Part shown: one piece after another, positions 54,328 through 63,818 of the stretch | How positions within the stretch are numbered: the stretch's first letter is position 1 | Layout of the letters: the number at the start of each line of letters is the position of its first letter | Source of the DNA: Pedobacter ginsengisoli | Lineage (GTDB): Bacteria; Bacteroidota; Bacteroidia; Sphingobacteriales; Sphingobacteriaceae | Direction of reading: 5' to 3' | DNA: 64,000 bases | Assembly: GCF_030244015.1 (NCBI RefSeq) | Contig: NZ_JASSYX010000003.1 | Location: 1,054,001-1,118,000, forward strand | Notes under the pieces: generated by a model | Database searches by the model: none | The model's input: only the letters and a program-made list of their open reading frames with translations | What the model was told of the DNA's origin: nothing | Translations under genes and position numbers: made by a program

Positions 54328-55848
54328 CTACTTGCCCCACCATACTTTGGTGGTGATAGGAACTTCAGCTGGCGTATTGCTATTTCTGTCCGTAGAAGAG
54401 GAAGGAAAAACCAACCGTTTAGGGAACCTTCCGCCAGTTACGCCGTTTTTGGCATATACCCATTCGCCACCATGGTCTATGGTCCTCTCTGGGTCAAGAG
54501 GTGTAGGATCTGGTTCTGCGCGGTATTTAGGATCTGTAGAATAAACCGCACTGATTCGAGGATATCCAGTCCGCTGTTGCTCAAAGAAACCTTCCAATGC
54601 ATGCGAGCCAGGGAATGAAGCCCATTTCTGAACAATGATTTGCTCCAATTTTTCTTCAAGAGAACCCCCGGTTTTATATGCATAAGCGGCAGGAATATCA
54701 CTGTCCTCAAAACCTGCCGCAGCAAATGCTTTGGACACTCCCGAAGTATACTTCTCTTTGGCTCCAGCACCACCGGAATATCTTTCCAAAGCTTCAGCCT
54801 GCATAAAATCAGATTCGGCAGCGGTAATGAACCAAACAGGATCCGTAGCGCTTTGTGCAGCGACCGTAGCGCTCGAATACGTTGGCTGTTCTGCGGTAGT
54901 TGCGGCAAAATCGCCTTGATGAATACCAACCGGTGTAAGGGTGCCGAAATAAGTCGAACCTCTAGGATCATCATATCTATCCAGAAAACTGGTAAAGGTA
55001 ATGCTAGCCCTGATATTCGTCGTAGTGTTCAGCCTTCTGATGTTGTATTCATAAAAAGGATTACTGTTATTAGGCGTTCCTTCAAATTCTGCAATTCCAG
55101 CATCTTGCTCAAGGAAATTTGCACCTTCAGCATATAATTTGTCGATACCAGCTTTTGCCTCAGCAGGTTTTGCATTCACCATTCTCAAGTACATCTTTAA
55201 TTTAAGTGTATTTGCAAATTGAACCCATGTATCCATATCTCCACCAAAAAGGAAATCTGTTTTCTCCTGCGAGGCGGTCAATGTTCCACTTTGGAAGTCT
55301 TTAGCCAATGCAGCGTCAATCTCTGCTAATAAGCCAATATAGATACTATACCCGTCATCAAATTTAGGCTGAAGGTTTGCACCCCCCTGAAATGCTTCTT
55401 TATATGGCACCTGATCATAAAGATCTACAAGGACCTGATAGGTATACGCCTTTAACGCAGTTGCCATTAAATTATATTTCCAATCGCTCCTTGCTTGTGC
55501 CTTTTGGATCGCCAGATTGTAGTCCGCTAAGGCTCCCGCAAACAATTCATTATATGAGCCATTCAAATCAAACCTGGTTAAATTGTAAGTATCGATGGTC
55601 TTGTATTGATTGGAGGCAAAAGACTGTGTCCAATACTGCGACCAAATCCCACCTAATATGGCCAGCTCACCTCCCACTCTACCTGCAGTAGACAAAGTAG
55701 CAGCAGGAAATAAAACTTCAGGTGATGCTTCTTCAACGCGGGGGTTATTTGGGTCTTCGTTAATGTCTAGTGTTTTCTTACATCCAAACGTTAAGAAAAC
55801 TAAGGCCGCTAAAACCAACGGCTTATATTGTATATTTAATTTTTTCAT
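54328..55848 (-). CDS. SusD/RagB-family nutrient-binding outer membrane lipoprotein
   Basis: 506 residues, lipobox LTFGCKKT. The mature N-terminus (LDINEDPNNPRVEEASPEVL) and helical TPR-like core (YNELFAGALADYNLAIQKA) are typical of the SusD-like_2 branch, and the C-terminal FAAAGFEDSDIPAAYAYKTG and EKLEQIIVQKWASFPGSHAL segments support it. Binds the substrate that the SusC partner imports. The absence of a glycoside hydrolase nearby and the SusD-like_2 branch suggest the target may be a peptide or other non-starch nutrient. Confidence 0.93.
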   Translation of the reverse strand: MKKLNIQYKPLVLAALVFLTFGCKKTLDINEDPNNPRVEEASPEVLFPAATLSTAGRVGGELAILGGIWSQYWTQSFASNQYKTIDTYNLTRFDLNGSYNELFAGALADYNLAIQKAQARSDWKYNLMATALKAYTYQVLVDLYDQVPYKEAFQGGANLQPKFDDGYSIYIGLLAEIDAALAKDFQSGTLTASQEKTDFLFGGDMDTWVQFANTLKLKMYLRMVNAKPAEAKAGIDKLYAEGANFLEQDAGIAEFEGTPNNSNPFYEYNIRRLNTTTNIRASITFTSFLDRYDDPRGSTYFGTLTPVGIHQGDFAATTAEQPTYSSATVAAQSATDPVWFITAAESDFMQAEALERYSGGAGAKEKYTSGVSKAFAAAGFEDSDIPAAYAYKTGGSLEEKLEQIIVQKWASFPGSHALEGFFEQQRTGYPRISAVYSTDPKYRAEPDPTPLDPERTIDHGGEWVYAKNGVTGGRFPKRLVFPSSSTDRNSNTPAEVPITTKVWWGK

Positions 55849-55859
55849 CGTTCTTGAGA

Positions 55860-58800
55860 TTAAAATGTAACTTTTAGCGCAGCTCCAAAGAATCTTACCG
55901 GTGGAGCGGTTCTAAACTCACCAAATTCACTGGCTAAATCAACACCCTGATTGGAAACTTCCGGATCAATGGTTCTATTAGATTCAGGCAACCAGGTCAA
56001 TAGGTTTCTTCCGAAAAATGTAAGTGAAGCTTTGTCCGCCAAAATTTTTGAGGCGATTGATTTAGGTAATGAATATGACAGCGATACCTCTCTCAATTTT
56101 AAGAATGTTTTGTCCAAAATACGGTTGTTGTAAACCAGGGCTTTATTCGTCGTTGGATAATAATAATCATCGATCTTGCCTTCAGTAATAGGCGTCATGT
56201 TTTCTGTATATCCCGTCAGGTTACCATTTGCGTCCACCAGCTTTTGCACAGAATTAGGGACAATAAATGGCCTGCGATCGTTAAAAGTACTCTTCACGTC
56301 CGCCCCGACAAAGTTCAGCAAATCTGCTGTTCCAGAATAGAACACACCACCTTTTTGATAATCAAGCGTAAAGCCTAAACTGAATGCTTTATAACTGAAA
56401 CTATTGGTCAAACCCATCGAGAAATCTCTTTGAATGTCTCCGTAATTTTTATTTTCAGGAGAAACTATTGGAAAACCAGTAGCATCTACAACGATTTTAC
56501 CATCCGGTGAATATTCCGGACCAGGAGCCTGGAAAACACCAAGTGGTTTTCCTTTTATAGCAACCAGTTGTGCATCATAAGCAGAGTTGATCACCACTTT
56601 TTCTAATCCCCCTGGAAGGTCCAGTACCTCGTTTCTTTGTCTGCTAAACGTATACGTCATGTCCCAGTTGAAATCTGTCGTTTTAACCGGTTTTAGATTC
56701 AATGCCGCTTCAATACCTCTTACACGAACCTTACCAAAATTTAAGTACTGGAAAGTATAGCCTGTAGATGGATCAATAGGAACCGGCAAGATCTGATCTA
56801 TCCTGTCTCTATTGAAATAAGAAACATCTAAACCAATCCTGTCACTCAAAAACCTGATATCAGCTCCAAATTCATATTCTTTCACACGCTCAGGCTTCAG
56901 CTCAGGATTGTTCAATACGTTTGAAATGGAATAACCCGGAACTCCTGAAACCGGGAATAGGATATTACCAAAACCCAATGGAATATTAGTGGCATTCAAT
57001 ACATTGTATATTCTGTAGGGATCGGTATCACTACCTGTTTCTCCATAACTAGCCCTTAATTTTAAGAAACTAATTGGGGTAGATTTCAAATCAATAGCTT
57101 CTGATACCACATAGGCCAAACTCGCTGCAGGATAAAAATAACTGTTTTTCCCCGTTGCCAAAGTAGAAGACCAATCATTTCTACCTGTTAACGTTAAGAA
57201 CAGACTGTTTTTATACCCAACTGTACCGGTTACGTATGCACCAAATAAACGCCTGTGGATTTGACTTTCACTACTTCTTGGTTTATTTGCTGAATTACTT
57301 AAGTTGTAAAAGCCTGGTACCGCAAGGTCCTCAATACCGGTGATTAAAATTCTAGAGCCTCTGTCGTTAAAGTTGGCGCCAATAAGACCATCAATATCGA
57401 AATCGCTCGACAGGGTTTTCTTAAAAATCACGTTGAACTTTGAATCGTATTCAAAGGTTTTGAAAGATTGCTCGATCACGTTACCTACATCAGCTGCGCG
57501 ACTTTGACCTTCAACGTTTCCACCATCGTTATAACTTCCTGGAGTTGGGGCATTTTTATTGTGCCAGATTTTAGCTCCGGAATTATCCACATCTGCTCCT
57601 TGCTGGAATTGCAGGGATAACCAATCGTTAATTTTGTAGCCAAAATTTACGTTTCCATATACACGATCATTTTGGTAACGTGCTCCGTTCTCATATAGTG
57701 AGTAGTACGGGTTTTCAGCATATGGAGTAAAATAATTATCTACGTTGAAGAACTTGTTTTTATAGTCTCTCAAATCATGGATAGGAATGTCATTTGGAAT
57801 CTGAATGATATCCTCGTAAAAAGAAGATCCAATTCCAGAAATAGACTGACCTTGCGCAATAAACTTCTGACTCTTGGCTACGTAATTAACCGATCCGTCC
57901 ATGGTGAAGTTACCGGCCTTAGTAGACGCCTTTAACGTAAAGTTATTTCTTTTATAAGAATCATTATCTGAAGGAAGATATCCATCGCTATATACATTGC
58001 CATAAGAGAAATAGTAGGTAGACTTTTCTGTACCTCCACTTAATGCGATATTATTGTTAAACTCCGTACCGGTAGTTAAGGCATCTCTTACGTTGTTTTT
58101 GATGAAAGAAAAAGGCTTCAGCAACTGAGAATTATCAACAATTGCTCCCCATGGCCTAAGTTGACCATCGAACTTAGGACCCCAGTTTCCGTTTTCAGAT
58201 TCAATGAACGTACCGTCCCAGCCCTGACCGAAAATATCTTGCGGTTTCCAGACATTGGCAACTTGCGTTAGGGTAGTCGCATGCGAAAAGTCAACAACCG
58301 TTTTACCCTGTGCACCTTTTTTAGTGGTGATTAGGATTACACCACTCGAACCACGTGATCCATACAATGCAGTTGCTGCAGATCCTTTAAGGATACTCAT
58401 GCTTTCAATATTGTTTGGATTGATGTCATTGGCATTGTTACCAAAATCGTAATTGTCATCAGAGCCAATGCTGGAATTATCCAAAGGAACACCATCAATG
58501 ACATAAAGAGGCTGATTGCCGCCAGTGATTGAAGTAAAACCTCTCAGGATAACTTTGGTTGATCCGCCCGGTGAACCAGATGTATTTGAAATGGTAACGC
58601 CGGCTACTTTACCCTGCAAACCACCCAAAAGACTAACCGCTGCAGATTTATTTATTTCTTCTGATTTTACCGTTGTTTCAGCATATCCGATCGTTTTCTT
58701 TGCCCTGGTAATACCAAGAGCGGTCACCACCACTTCGGTTAATGATTTCGAATCCGTTACCAGCACGATGTCTGCGACATTTCCTGAAATCGCAACTGAT

Positions 58801-59042
58801 TGAGTCGCATAACCAAGATAAGAAAATTCTAATGTTGTAGCCCCTGATGGCACTGAAAGTGCATACTTACCATTTGAGCCAGTTTGAGTACCAATTTTTG
58901 TACCCTTAACTAAAACTGTTACTCCAGGAAGTGGCTGCCCATCATCCTTTCCTGTAACCGTACCAGTAATTGTTCGGTCTTGCGCCATCGCAGAGCCTGC
59001 GACGAACAGCAATATGAACAAACTTTGTAAAAGTTTTTTCAT
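55860..59042 (-). CDS. SusC/RagA-family TonB-linked outer membrane protein
   Basis: 1060 residues. Signal peptide ends GSAMAQ; a CarboxypepD_reg-like domain (RTITGTVTGKDDGQPLPGV, FSYLGYATQSVAIS) precedes a plug with VTALGITRAKKTIGYAETTV and GSRGSSGVILITTKKG, then a 22-strand barrel ending PPVRFFGAALKVTF. TonB-driven import across the outer membrane together with the SusD-like lipoprotein 11 bp downstream. No regulator (SusR, hybrid two-component or ECF/anti-sigma) adjoins. Confidence 0.95.
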   Translation of the reverse strand: MKKLLQSLFILLFVAGSAMAQDRTITGTVTGKDDGQPLPGVTVLVKGTKIGTQTGSNGKYALSVPSGATTLEFSYLGYATQSVAISGNVADIVLVTDSKSLTEVVVTALGITRAKKTIGYAETTVKSEEINKSAAVSLLGGLQGKVAGVTISNTSGSPGGSTKVILRGFTSITGGNQPLYVIDGVPLDNSSIGSDDNYDFGNNANDINPNNIESMSILKGSAATALYGSRGSSGVILITTKKGAQGKTVVDFSHATTLTQVANVWKPQDIFGQGWDGTFIESENGNWGPKFDGQLRPWGAIVDNSQLLKPFSFIKNNVRDALTTGTEFNNNIALSGGTEKSTYYFSYGNVYSDGYLPSDNDSYKRNNFTLKASTKAGNFTMDGSVNYVAKSQKFIAQGQSISGIGSSFYEDIIQIPNDIPIHDLRDYKNKFFNVDNYFTPYAENPYYSLYENGARYQNDRVYGNVNFGYKINDWLSLQFQQGADVDNSGAKIWHNKNAPTPGSYNDGGNVEGQSRAADVGNVIEQSFKTFEYDSKFNVIFKKTLSSDFDIDGLIGANFNDRGSRILITGIEDLAVPGFYNLSNSANKPRSSESQIHRRLFGAYVTGTVGYKNSLFLTLTGRNDWSSTLATGKNSYFYPAASLAYVVSEAIDLKSTPISFLKLRASYGETGSDTDPYRIYNVLNATNIPLGFGNILFPVSGVPGYSISNVLNNPELKPERVKEYEFGADIRFLSDRIGLDVSYFNRDRIDQILPVPIDPSTGYTFQYLNFGKVRVRGIEAALNLKPVKTTDFNWDMTYTFSRQRNEVLDLPGGLEKVVINSAYDAQLVAIKGKPLGVFQAPGPEYSPDGKIVVDATGFPIVSPENKNYGDIQRDFSMGLTNSFSYKAFSLGFTLDYQKGGVFYSGTADLLNFVGADVKSTFNDRRPFIVPNSVQKLVDANGNLTGYTENMTPITEGKIDDYYYPTTNKALVYNNRILDKTFLKLREVSLSYSLPKSIASKILADKASLTFFGRNLLTWLPESNRTIDPEVSNQGVDLASEFGEFRTAPPVRFFGAALKVTF

Positions 59043-59378
59043 AAAATATAAAATTTAGGTTAGTTAATAATGGGCTAAATATACCGATTTTAGTATGCAA
59101 GCATAATTATTTTATAATGATGAAATATTATATGACAATATTATGACAGATTAGCGGACTCGATACTGACACGTTTACCAAGTTTCGCCAAACAATATTT
59201 CCATTAGTTCATAAAAAAAGAATATTGTTCTGACTAGGCGTCACAATGCGGATTTTCACCAAATATTTAACTTTCTTTAACATCTAAGATATCGATTGTA
59301 ACGAAATAGACGTTGAATCTGCCTTGCAAATCTATAGCTTTGAATATCTGACAATTAATCGATCTGAAAGACCACACC
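59043..59378. other. Intergenic region upstream of SusC
   Basis: 336 bp, AT-rich, no gene. A weak minus-strand -7-like element TATATTTA is at 59076-59083 (as TAAATATA on the plus strand) but its TTG partner is too close for the usual spacing. No dyad worth reporting. Confidence 0.3.
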
Positions 59379-61865
59379 TCACTCCACCAAAAAAACAGCA
59401 TTCATAAACATCTGCTTTCCATTCTCCCAAAAAGACCTGAAAAGAATGTCACTGCCAAGGTACACCACACTACCCTTCCCCATTTTCTGAACCCCAAACA
59501 ACATCCCGTTATTCAGGCGCTTCAACACAGATTTGCCCGCTATACCGGCAACATAGCTATTGGCCTTCAGCGTCCCGACACTCCATTCCCCGCCCAGCGG
59601 CTCATAGATCTTGTCATCGGTCTTTAACGCATGATAGTAACTGCCCAATCCCGCAGCCAGCGGATGGCTCTGGTCCAGGTCAACCTTAAATATTGCCCCC
59701 GGAATGGTATTGGAAAGATCATCCTGGTTACGTTCACCGTATTTACGTGCCGGTTTTAGCTTAGGATCTTTTATAACCTCCTTGATTTTAATCTCATAAG
59801 GCTTCTTACCGGTGAAACCTGAAATTGCATTTTCAAACAGTACCAGTTTCCCTCCTTTGTTTACCCAGTTTTCCAGTCGCAGCGGCAGATCATCCTCATA
59901 AGTACCATCAGGAATGATCAATACATTTATTTTATTGATATCCAGATTGTCCAGATTTTGAATATTGACCATAGTCACCTGATGGCCCAGTTCCTGCTCA
60001 AAAAAATGCCAGATTTCACCCACCCCCTGAGCTGAGGTAGCATATCCGCCTAAAACCGCAATTTTCGGAACGCTCAATACCCTATATACAGATGAGCCAA
60101 AGTCCTTGCCTTTATCCACATATCCGCTGGCAACCACATAGTTCGTCAACTTCAGTTCCTTCACGATACCGTCAATCTTCCCGGTCAGGCCCTTCACGGT
60201 TTTCTCATTTTCGGCCCTGTACACCAGCAGCGTTCCTGAAGAAAAGCTGCGCGTCCCAATCGTAAAGCCTTCCTCAGCCACCCTGACCTTTACCCCCGCC
60301 TTCTGCAAAGCCAGCAATACACGGGCATCTTCCGCTGAACCCCAGTCAAAGATCCAGGCATAAGGTTTATCAGCCAGTAATGCCGGCGTGGCCCTTTCTT
60401 CAGGCGCACCATACATTCCTTTCAGCGCTTCTTTTAACGCATAGCTCTTTAACCCGTACACATAAGGCAGGGACCAGGCTGTAATGTCATAAGTATTTGA
60501 ATCCCGGATTTCCGTTTGCGGCTCAAACAGCACATTGGCCAACACTGCCGCCGGCTGCTGCAGATTTACAATCAGGTCATTCCGTTCTATTTTAAAACCC
60601 TCTGTTTTTTTGTTTTCATAATTGAAACCCCGGGCATTTCTTTCTCCGCCAAAAGCATATTCAATCCCATTCTTTTTTAAGAGTGCCGCCAGCGTTTTGA
60701 TACGCTTCAGGTTTTGAGCTTTAACCACATAAGCCTTATAAATACCAGGAGGTGAACTGACCGACCGTTCAAAATACAGCTTAAACTCAGCCACCAGTTT
60801 GTCTGCATTTTTACTTACTGTTTCGAGTGTGGCCAAACCCGTGGTGTAATGATGGTCAATCCGGTCTTTGAGCGTCAGCGTATCGCCATCAATGGTGATG
60901 ACCGCCAGACCTGCACCAATTCCCCCCTGCTCATAGGTCATACCCACTGCACCATTATATAAAGGATACGTATCCCCATAAGAAGGGTAGAGCAGATCAA
61001 ACCGTTCCTTAGTAAAATACTGCCAGCCCTGCTCATCAAAATATTTTGCGTTGTTCTTGCCTACCGTGATCTGAAATGCCCTTTGCCATGGAGTCACATC
61101 CACATGAATGGGTTCTGCCGCCGGAGCAAAATAATAAGGTTCATTATAGTTTTGCTCATGGAAATCAACATGGACTTCGGGCATCCACTGGCGGTACAGC
61201 TTCAGCCTTTGCTGGGTTTCCAGCTGCGTCTGCCAGGCCCAGTCCCGGTTCAGGTCAAAATAATAATGATTGTACCTGCCGCCCGGCCAGGGTTCATGAT
61301 GCTCCCTTGCCATGGGGTTCAGATTGGGCTTCCTGCCGCTCACTCCGTTAAAATAATTGAGGTACCGTTCCCTGCCATCCGGATTCAGGCAGGGATCAAT
61401 GATCACCACCGTGTTTTTCAGCCAGCCCCCGATCTCCTTTGTCTTGCCCTCACTGAGTGAAAACAAGGTCCTCATCGCCGTCTCACTGGAACTGGCTTCA
61501 TTGCCGTGCACATTATAACTCAGCCACAATATGGCCGGATGACTTCCCGGCTTCAGTTCCCGTCTTTCCGCCCTGCTCAGGCTCAGGTTGTTTTCCCTGA
61601 TCTGCTCCAGCCGGTCCATATTCTCCTTTGAAGAGATGACCGCCACCAGCAACTCCCTGCCCTCATAGCTTTTGCCATAGCTGATGAGTTGTATATTCTT
61701 GTCCCTGTCCGCGATATATTTAAAATAGTCCACGACCTTATCTGTCGCCGTAAACCTGCTGCCCAGCGGATAGCCCAGGAAAGCATCCGGGGATTTAACC
61801 TGGGCATCCGCAGCATTCCGGATGCCGCTGACTATAACCAATAAGGAAATCAAAAACCATTTCAT
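59379..61865 (-). CDS. M14-family zinc carboxypeptidase (exported, large)
   Basis: 828 residues. Signal peptide ends NAADAQ. The catalytic domain shows ISYGKSYEGREL, the zinc-binding H and E in NVHGNEASSSET, NPDGRERYLNYF, and the further zinc His in PEVHVDFHEQ. The large C-terminal half (about 400-828) is not typical of carboxypeptidase A; it carries VLGGYATSAQGVGEIWHFFE and NVLIIPDGTYED, resembling a glutamine-amidotransferase-like domain seen in Bacteroidota M14 proteins. Peptide-degrading, periplasmic. Functionally it would pair well with the adjacent SusCD if that imports peptides. Confidence 0.9.
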   Translation of the reverse strand: MKWFLISLLVIVSGIRNAADAQVKSPDAFLGYPLGSRFTATDKVVDYFKYIADRDKNIQLISYGKSYEGRELLVAVISSKENMDRLEQIRENNLSLSRAERRELKPGSHPAILWLSYNVHGNEASSSETAMRTLFSLSEGKTKEIGGWLKNTVVIIDPCLNPDGRERYLNYFNGVSGRKPNLNPMAREHHEPWPGGRYNHYYFDLNRDWAWQTQLETQQRLKLYRQWMPEVHVDFHEQNYNEPYYFAPAAEPIHVDVTPWQRAFQITVGKNNAKYFDEQGWQYFTKERFDLLYPSYGDTYPLYNGAVGMTYEQGGIGAGLAVITIDGDTLTLKDRIDHHYTTGLATLETVSKNADKLVAEFKLYFERSVSSPPGIYKAYVVKAQNLKRIKTLAALLKKNGIEYAFGGERNARGFNYENKKTEGFKIERNDLIVNLQQPAAVLANVLFEPQTEIRDSNTYDITAWSLPYVYGLKSYALKEALKGMYGAPEERATPALLADKPYAWIFDWGSAEDARVLLALQKAGVKVRVAEEGFTIGTRSFSSGTLLVYRAENEKTVKGLTGKIDGIVKELKLTNYVVASGYVDKGKDFGSSVYRVLSVPKIAVLGGYATSAQGVGEIWHFFEQELGHQVTMVNIQNLDNLDINKINVLIIPDGTYEDDLPLRLENWVNKGGKLVLFENAISGFTGKKPYEIKIKEVIKDPKLKPARKYGERNQDDLSNTIPGAIFKVDLDQSHPLAAGLGSYYHALKTDDKIYEPLGGEWSVGTLKANSYVAGIAGKSVLKRLNNGMLFGVQKMGKGSVVYLGSDILFRSFWENGKQMFMNAVFLVE

Positions 61866-61964
61866 ATCAGATATTAATGTACAAAATACTGAAGATAATT
61901 TTTTGTTTATCTTTCATAAGATATATTTGCTGCGTGTTAATCGCAGTTACCAGGTTAACCGGGC

Positions 61965-62027
61965 CGTCATTGCGAGGTACGAAGCAACCTCTGTGCTATT
62001 AAGATTGCTTCGTACCTCGCAATGACG
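61965..62027. repeat. Long perfect inverted repeat (REP-like)
   Basis: Perfect 23-bp arms (61965-61987 and 62005-62027) with a 17-nt loop. The arm begins CGTCATTGCGAGGTACGAAG. Repeats of the CATTGCGAGG...GAAGCAA type are known in multiple copies in Bacteroidota genomes. It lies between the divergent M14 and murF genes. Confidence 0.8.
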
Positions 62028-62051
62028 AATTGATTATCAATACTTTCCCAC

Positions 62052-63353
62052 ATGAGCACTATAGACTCCCTGTATCAGCGTTTTTTAAAATACCCGTCCA
62101 TCTCTACAGATACCCGGAATATTGCCCGGGAATCCATCTTTTTTGCCCTAAAGGGCGATAACTTTGACGCAAACACCTTCGCCGAAAAAGCGCTGACCAG
62201 CGGGGCAGTCTACGCCGTCATCGACAACATTGCCTACAAGACCAGCGACCAGTGCATCCTTGTTCCCGATGTGCTGACCACCCTGCAGGACCTGGCCAGG
62301 CACCACCGTTCGCAACTCAACATTCCGGTCATCGGACTGACCGGTACCAACGGCAAAACCACCACCAAAGAGCTGATCAATACCGTGCTCTCCGAAAAAT
62401 ATAAAACCTTTGCCACCAAAGGGAATTTAAATAACCATATCGGTGTCCCCTTATCCGTATTGTCCATCACCGGAGAGACCGAAATTGCGGTGATCGAAAT
62501 GGGCGCAAACCATCAAAAAGAAATTGAATTTTTGTGCGGCATTGCCCAGCCCACACATGGCCTCATTACCAATGTAGGCATGGCGCACCTGGAAGGATTT
62601 GGCGGATTTGAAGGTGTAAAAAAAGGCAAGGCCGAGCTTTATGCCTGGCTGAAACAACACCACGGCTTCGCGTTTATCCACCGCGACAACCCGTACCTGC
62701 TGGAAATGAGCGCCGCTGCCGGTCTTAATAAAGTGGTCTATTACGGTTCTGAATCTACAGATGCGGTACATGGCAAATTACTAAAAACAGATCCTTTAAT
62801 TGAACTTTCCTGGGCTACGGCAAAGGGTACATATTCAGCATCTGTTAATTTAACAGGCGCTTATAATTTTGAAAACGCAATGGCCGCCATTTGTATCGGG
62901 CAGTTCTTTGAACTGAGCCCGGAACAGGTCAACGCCGGTCTTTCCGCATACCAGCCAAAAAACAACCGCTCCCAACTCACGAAAACCGAAAGCAATACTG
63001 TGATCTGTGATTTTTACAACGCCAATCCGAGCAGTATGTCAGCAGCGCTCAAAAACATCTCGCTCTTAAACTCCCGGCACAAAACTGTAATTATCGGGGA
63101 TATGTTTGAACTGGGTGATGAGTCAGCGGTACAGCACGGCCTGATTGCCGGCGAAGCCGCAGCACTTCATGCCGATGAACTGATCCTGATCGGCAAACAT
63201 TTTTATGCATTAAAAGATAAATATAAGGGAACGTTCTTTCATACACCGGAAGAAGCCGGAGCATATCTTCAGGCAAATCCTGTAAAGAACAGCCTGGTCC
63301 TGCTTAAAGGATCAAGAGGAATGGCACTCGAAAAGTTACTTCCGCTGCTCTAA
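62052..63353 (+). CDS. murF: UDP-N-acetylmuramoyl-tripeptide--D-alanyl-D-alanine ligase
   Basis: 433 residues. Last cytoplasmic ligation of peptidoglycan precursor synthesis. The substrate-binding N-domain starts SISTDTRNIARESIFFALKG; the P-loop is GLTGTNGKTTTKEL; GNLNNHIGVPLSVL and IEMGANHQKEIEFL are standard Mur ligase motifs, and the C-domain has DFYNANPSSMSAAL and VIIGDMFELG. Length is right for Bacteroidota MurF. The 3' end overlaps gldH by 18 bp, tail to tail. Confidence 0.95.
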   Translation: MSTIDSLYQRFLKYPSISTDTRNIARESIFFALKGDNFDANTFAEKALTSGAVYAVIDNIAYKTSDQCILVPDVLTTLQDLARHHRSQLNIPVIGLTGTNGKTTTKELINTVLSEKYKTFATKGNLNNHIGVPLSVLSITGETEIAVIEMGANHQKEIEFLCGIAQPTHGLITNVGMAHLEGFGGFEGVKKGKAELYAWLKQHHGFAFIHRDNPYLLEMSAAAGLNKVVYYGSESTDAVHGKLLKTDPLIELSWATAKGTYSASVNLTGAYNFENAMAAICIGQFFELSPEQVNAGLSAYQPKNNRSQLTKTESNTVICDFYNANPSSMSAALKNISLLNSRHKTVIIGDMFELGDESAVQHGLIAGEAAALHADELILIGKHFYALKDKYKGTFFHTPEEAGAYLQANPVKNSLVLLKGSRGMALEKLLPLL

Positions 63354-63818
63354 ACTGACCACTTTAATCCCCGCGTCACTGATCTCCTTCAGTGGATTAT
63401 CACGCATGTTCTGTTCAATGGCAAGCTCATACTTACCAGCTGCCGGAAACCTGTAATTGGTCAGCAGCGGCATTACATAAGTATATAAATTTCCGGAACC
63501 CGAACCATTCCATTGTCCGTCAGGCTCTGCCAGCTTATATTCATAACGCCGGGTCTGTTTCTTTTGATCGCCACCTTTGATCTCAAAAAGAACAAAAATG
63601 TTGGCGTATTTATAATCACTGGTATGACGAAGTTTGAAATAGATGCTGACCGGTTTGCCGGCATCTTTGATCTCGATGACCGTCTTCACTTTATTCGCAT
63701 AATTCCAGTTGCGCGCAGGCATAGACATATTACTGTCCACGATCGTGTTGGCGTCGCAACCGCTAAACAGCGCGATCACTACCCCACAAAAGAAAATTAA
63801 AGCACGAAAATTATTCAT
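63336..63818 (-). CDS. gldH: Gliding motility lipoprotein GldH
   Basis: 160 residues from ATG 63818, lipobox LFSGCDAN. FKLRHTSDYKYANIFVLFEI is the conserved core, followed by EYKLAEPDGQWNGSGSGNLY and LLTNYRFPAAGKYELAIEQN, all characteristic of GldH. In gliding Bacteroidota this lipoprotein is needed for motility; in non-gliders it persists with unknown role. It overlaps the ricT stop by 8 bp, the usual ricT-gldH order. Confidence 0.9.
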   Translation of the reverse strand: MNNFRALIFFCGVVIALFSGCDANTIVDSNMSMPARNWNYANKVKTVIEIKDAGKPVSIYFKLRHTSDYKYANIFVLFEIKGGDQKKQTRRYEYKLAEPDGQWNGSGSGNLYTYVMPLLTNYRFPAAGKYELAIEQNMRDNPLKEISDAGIKVVSLEQRK

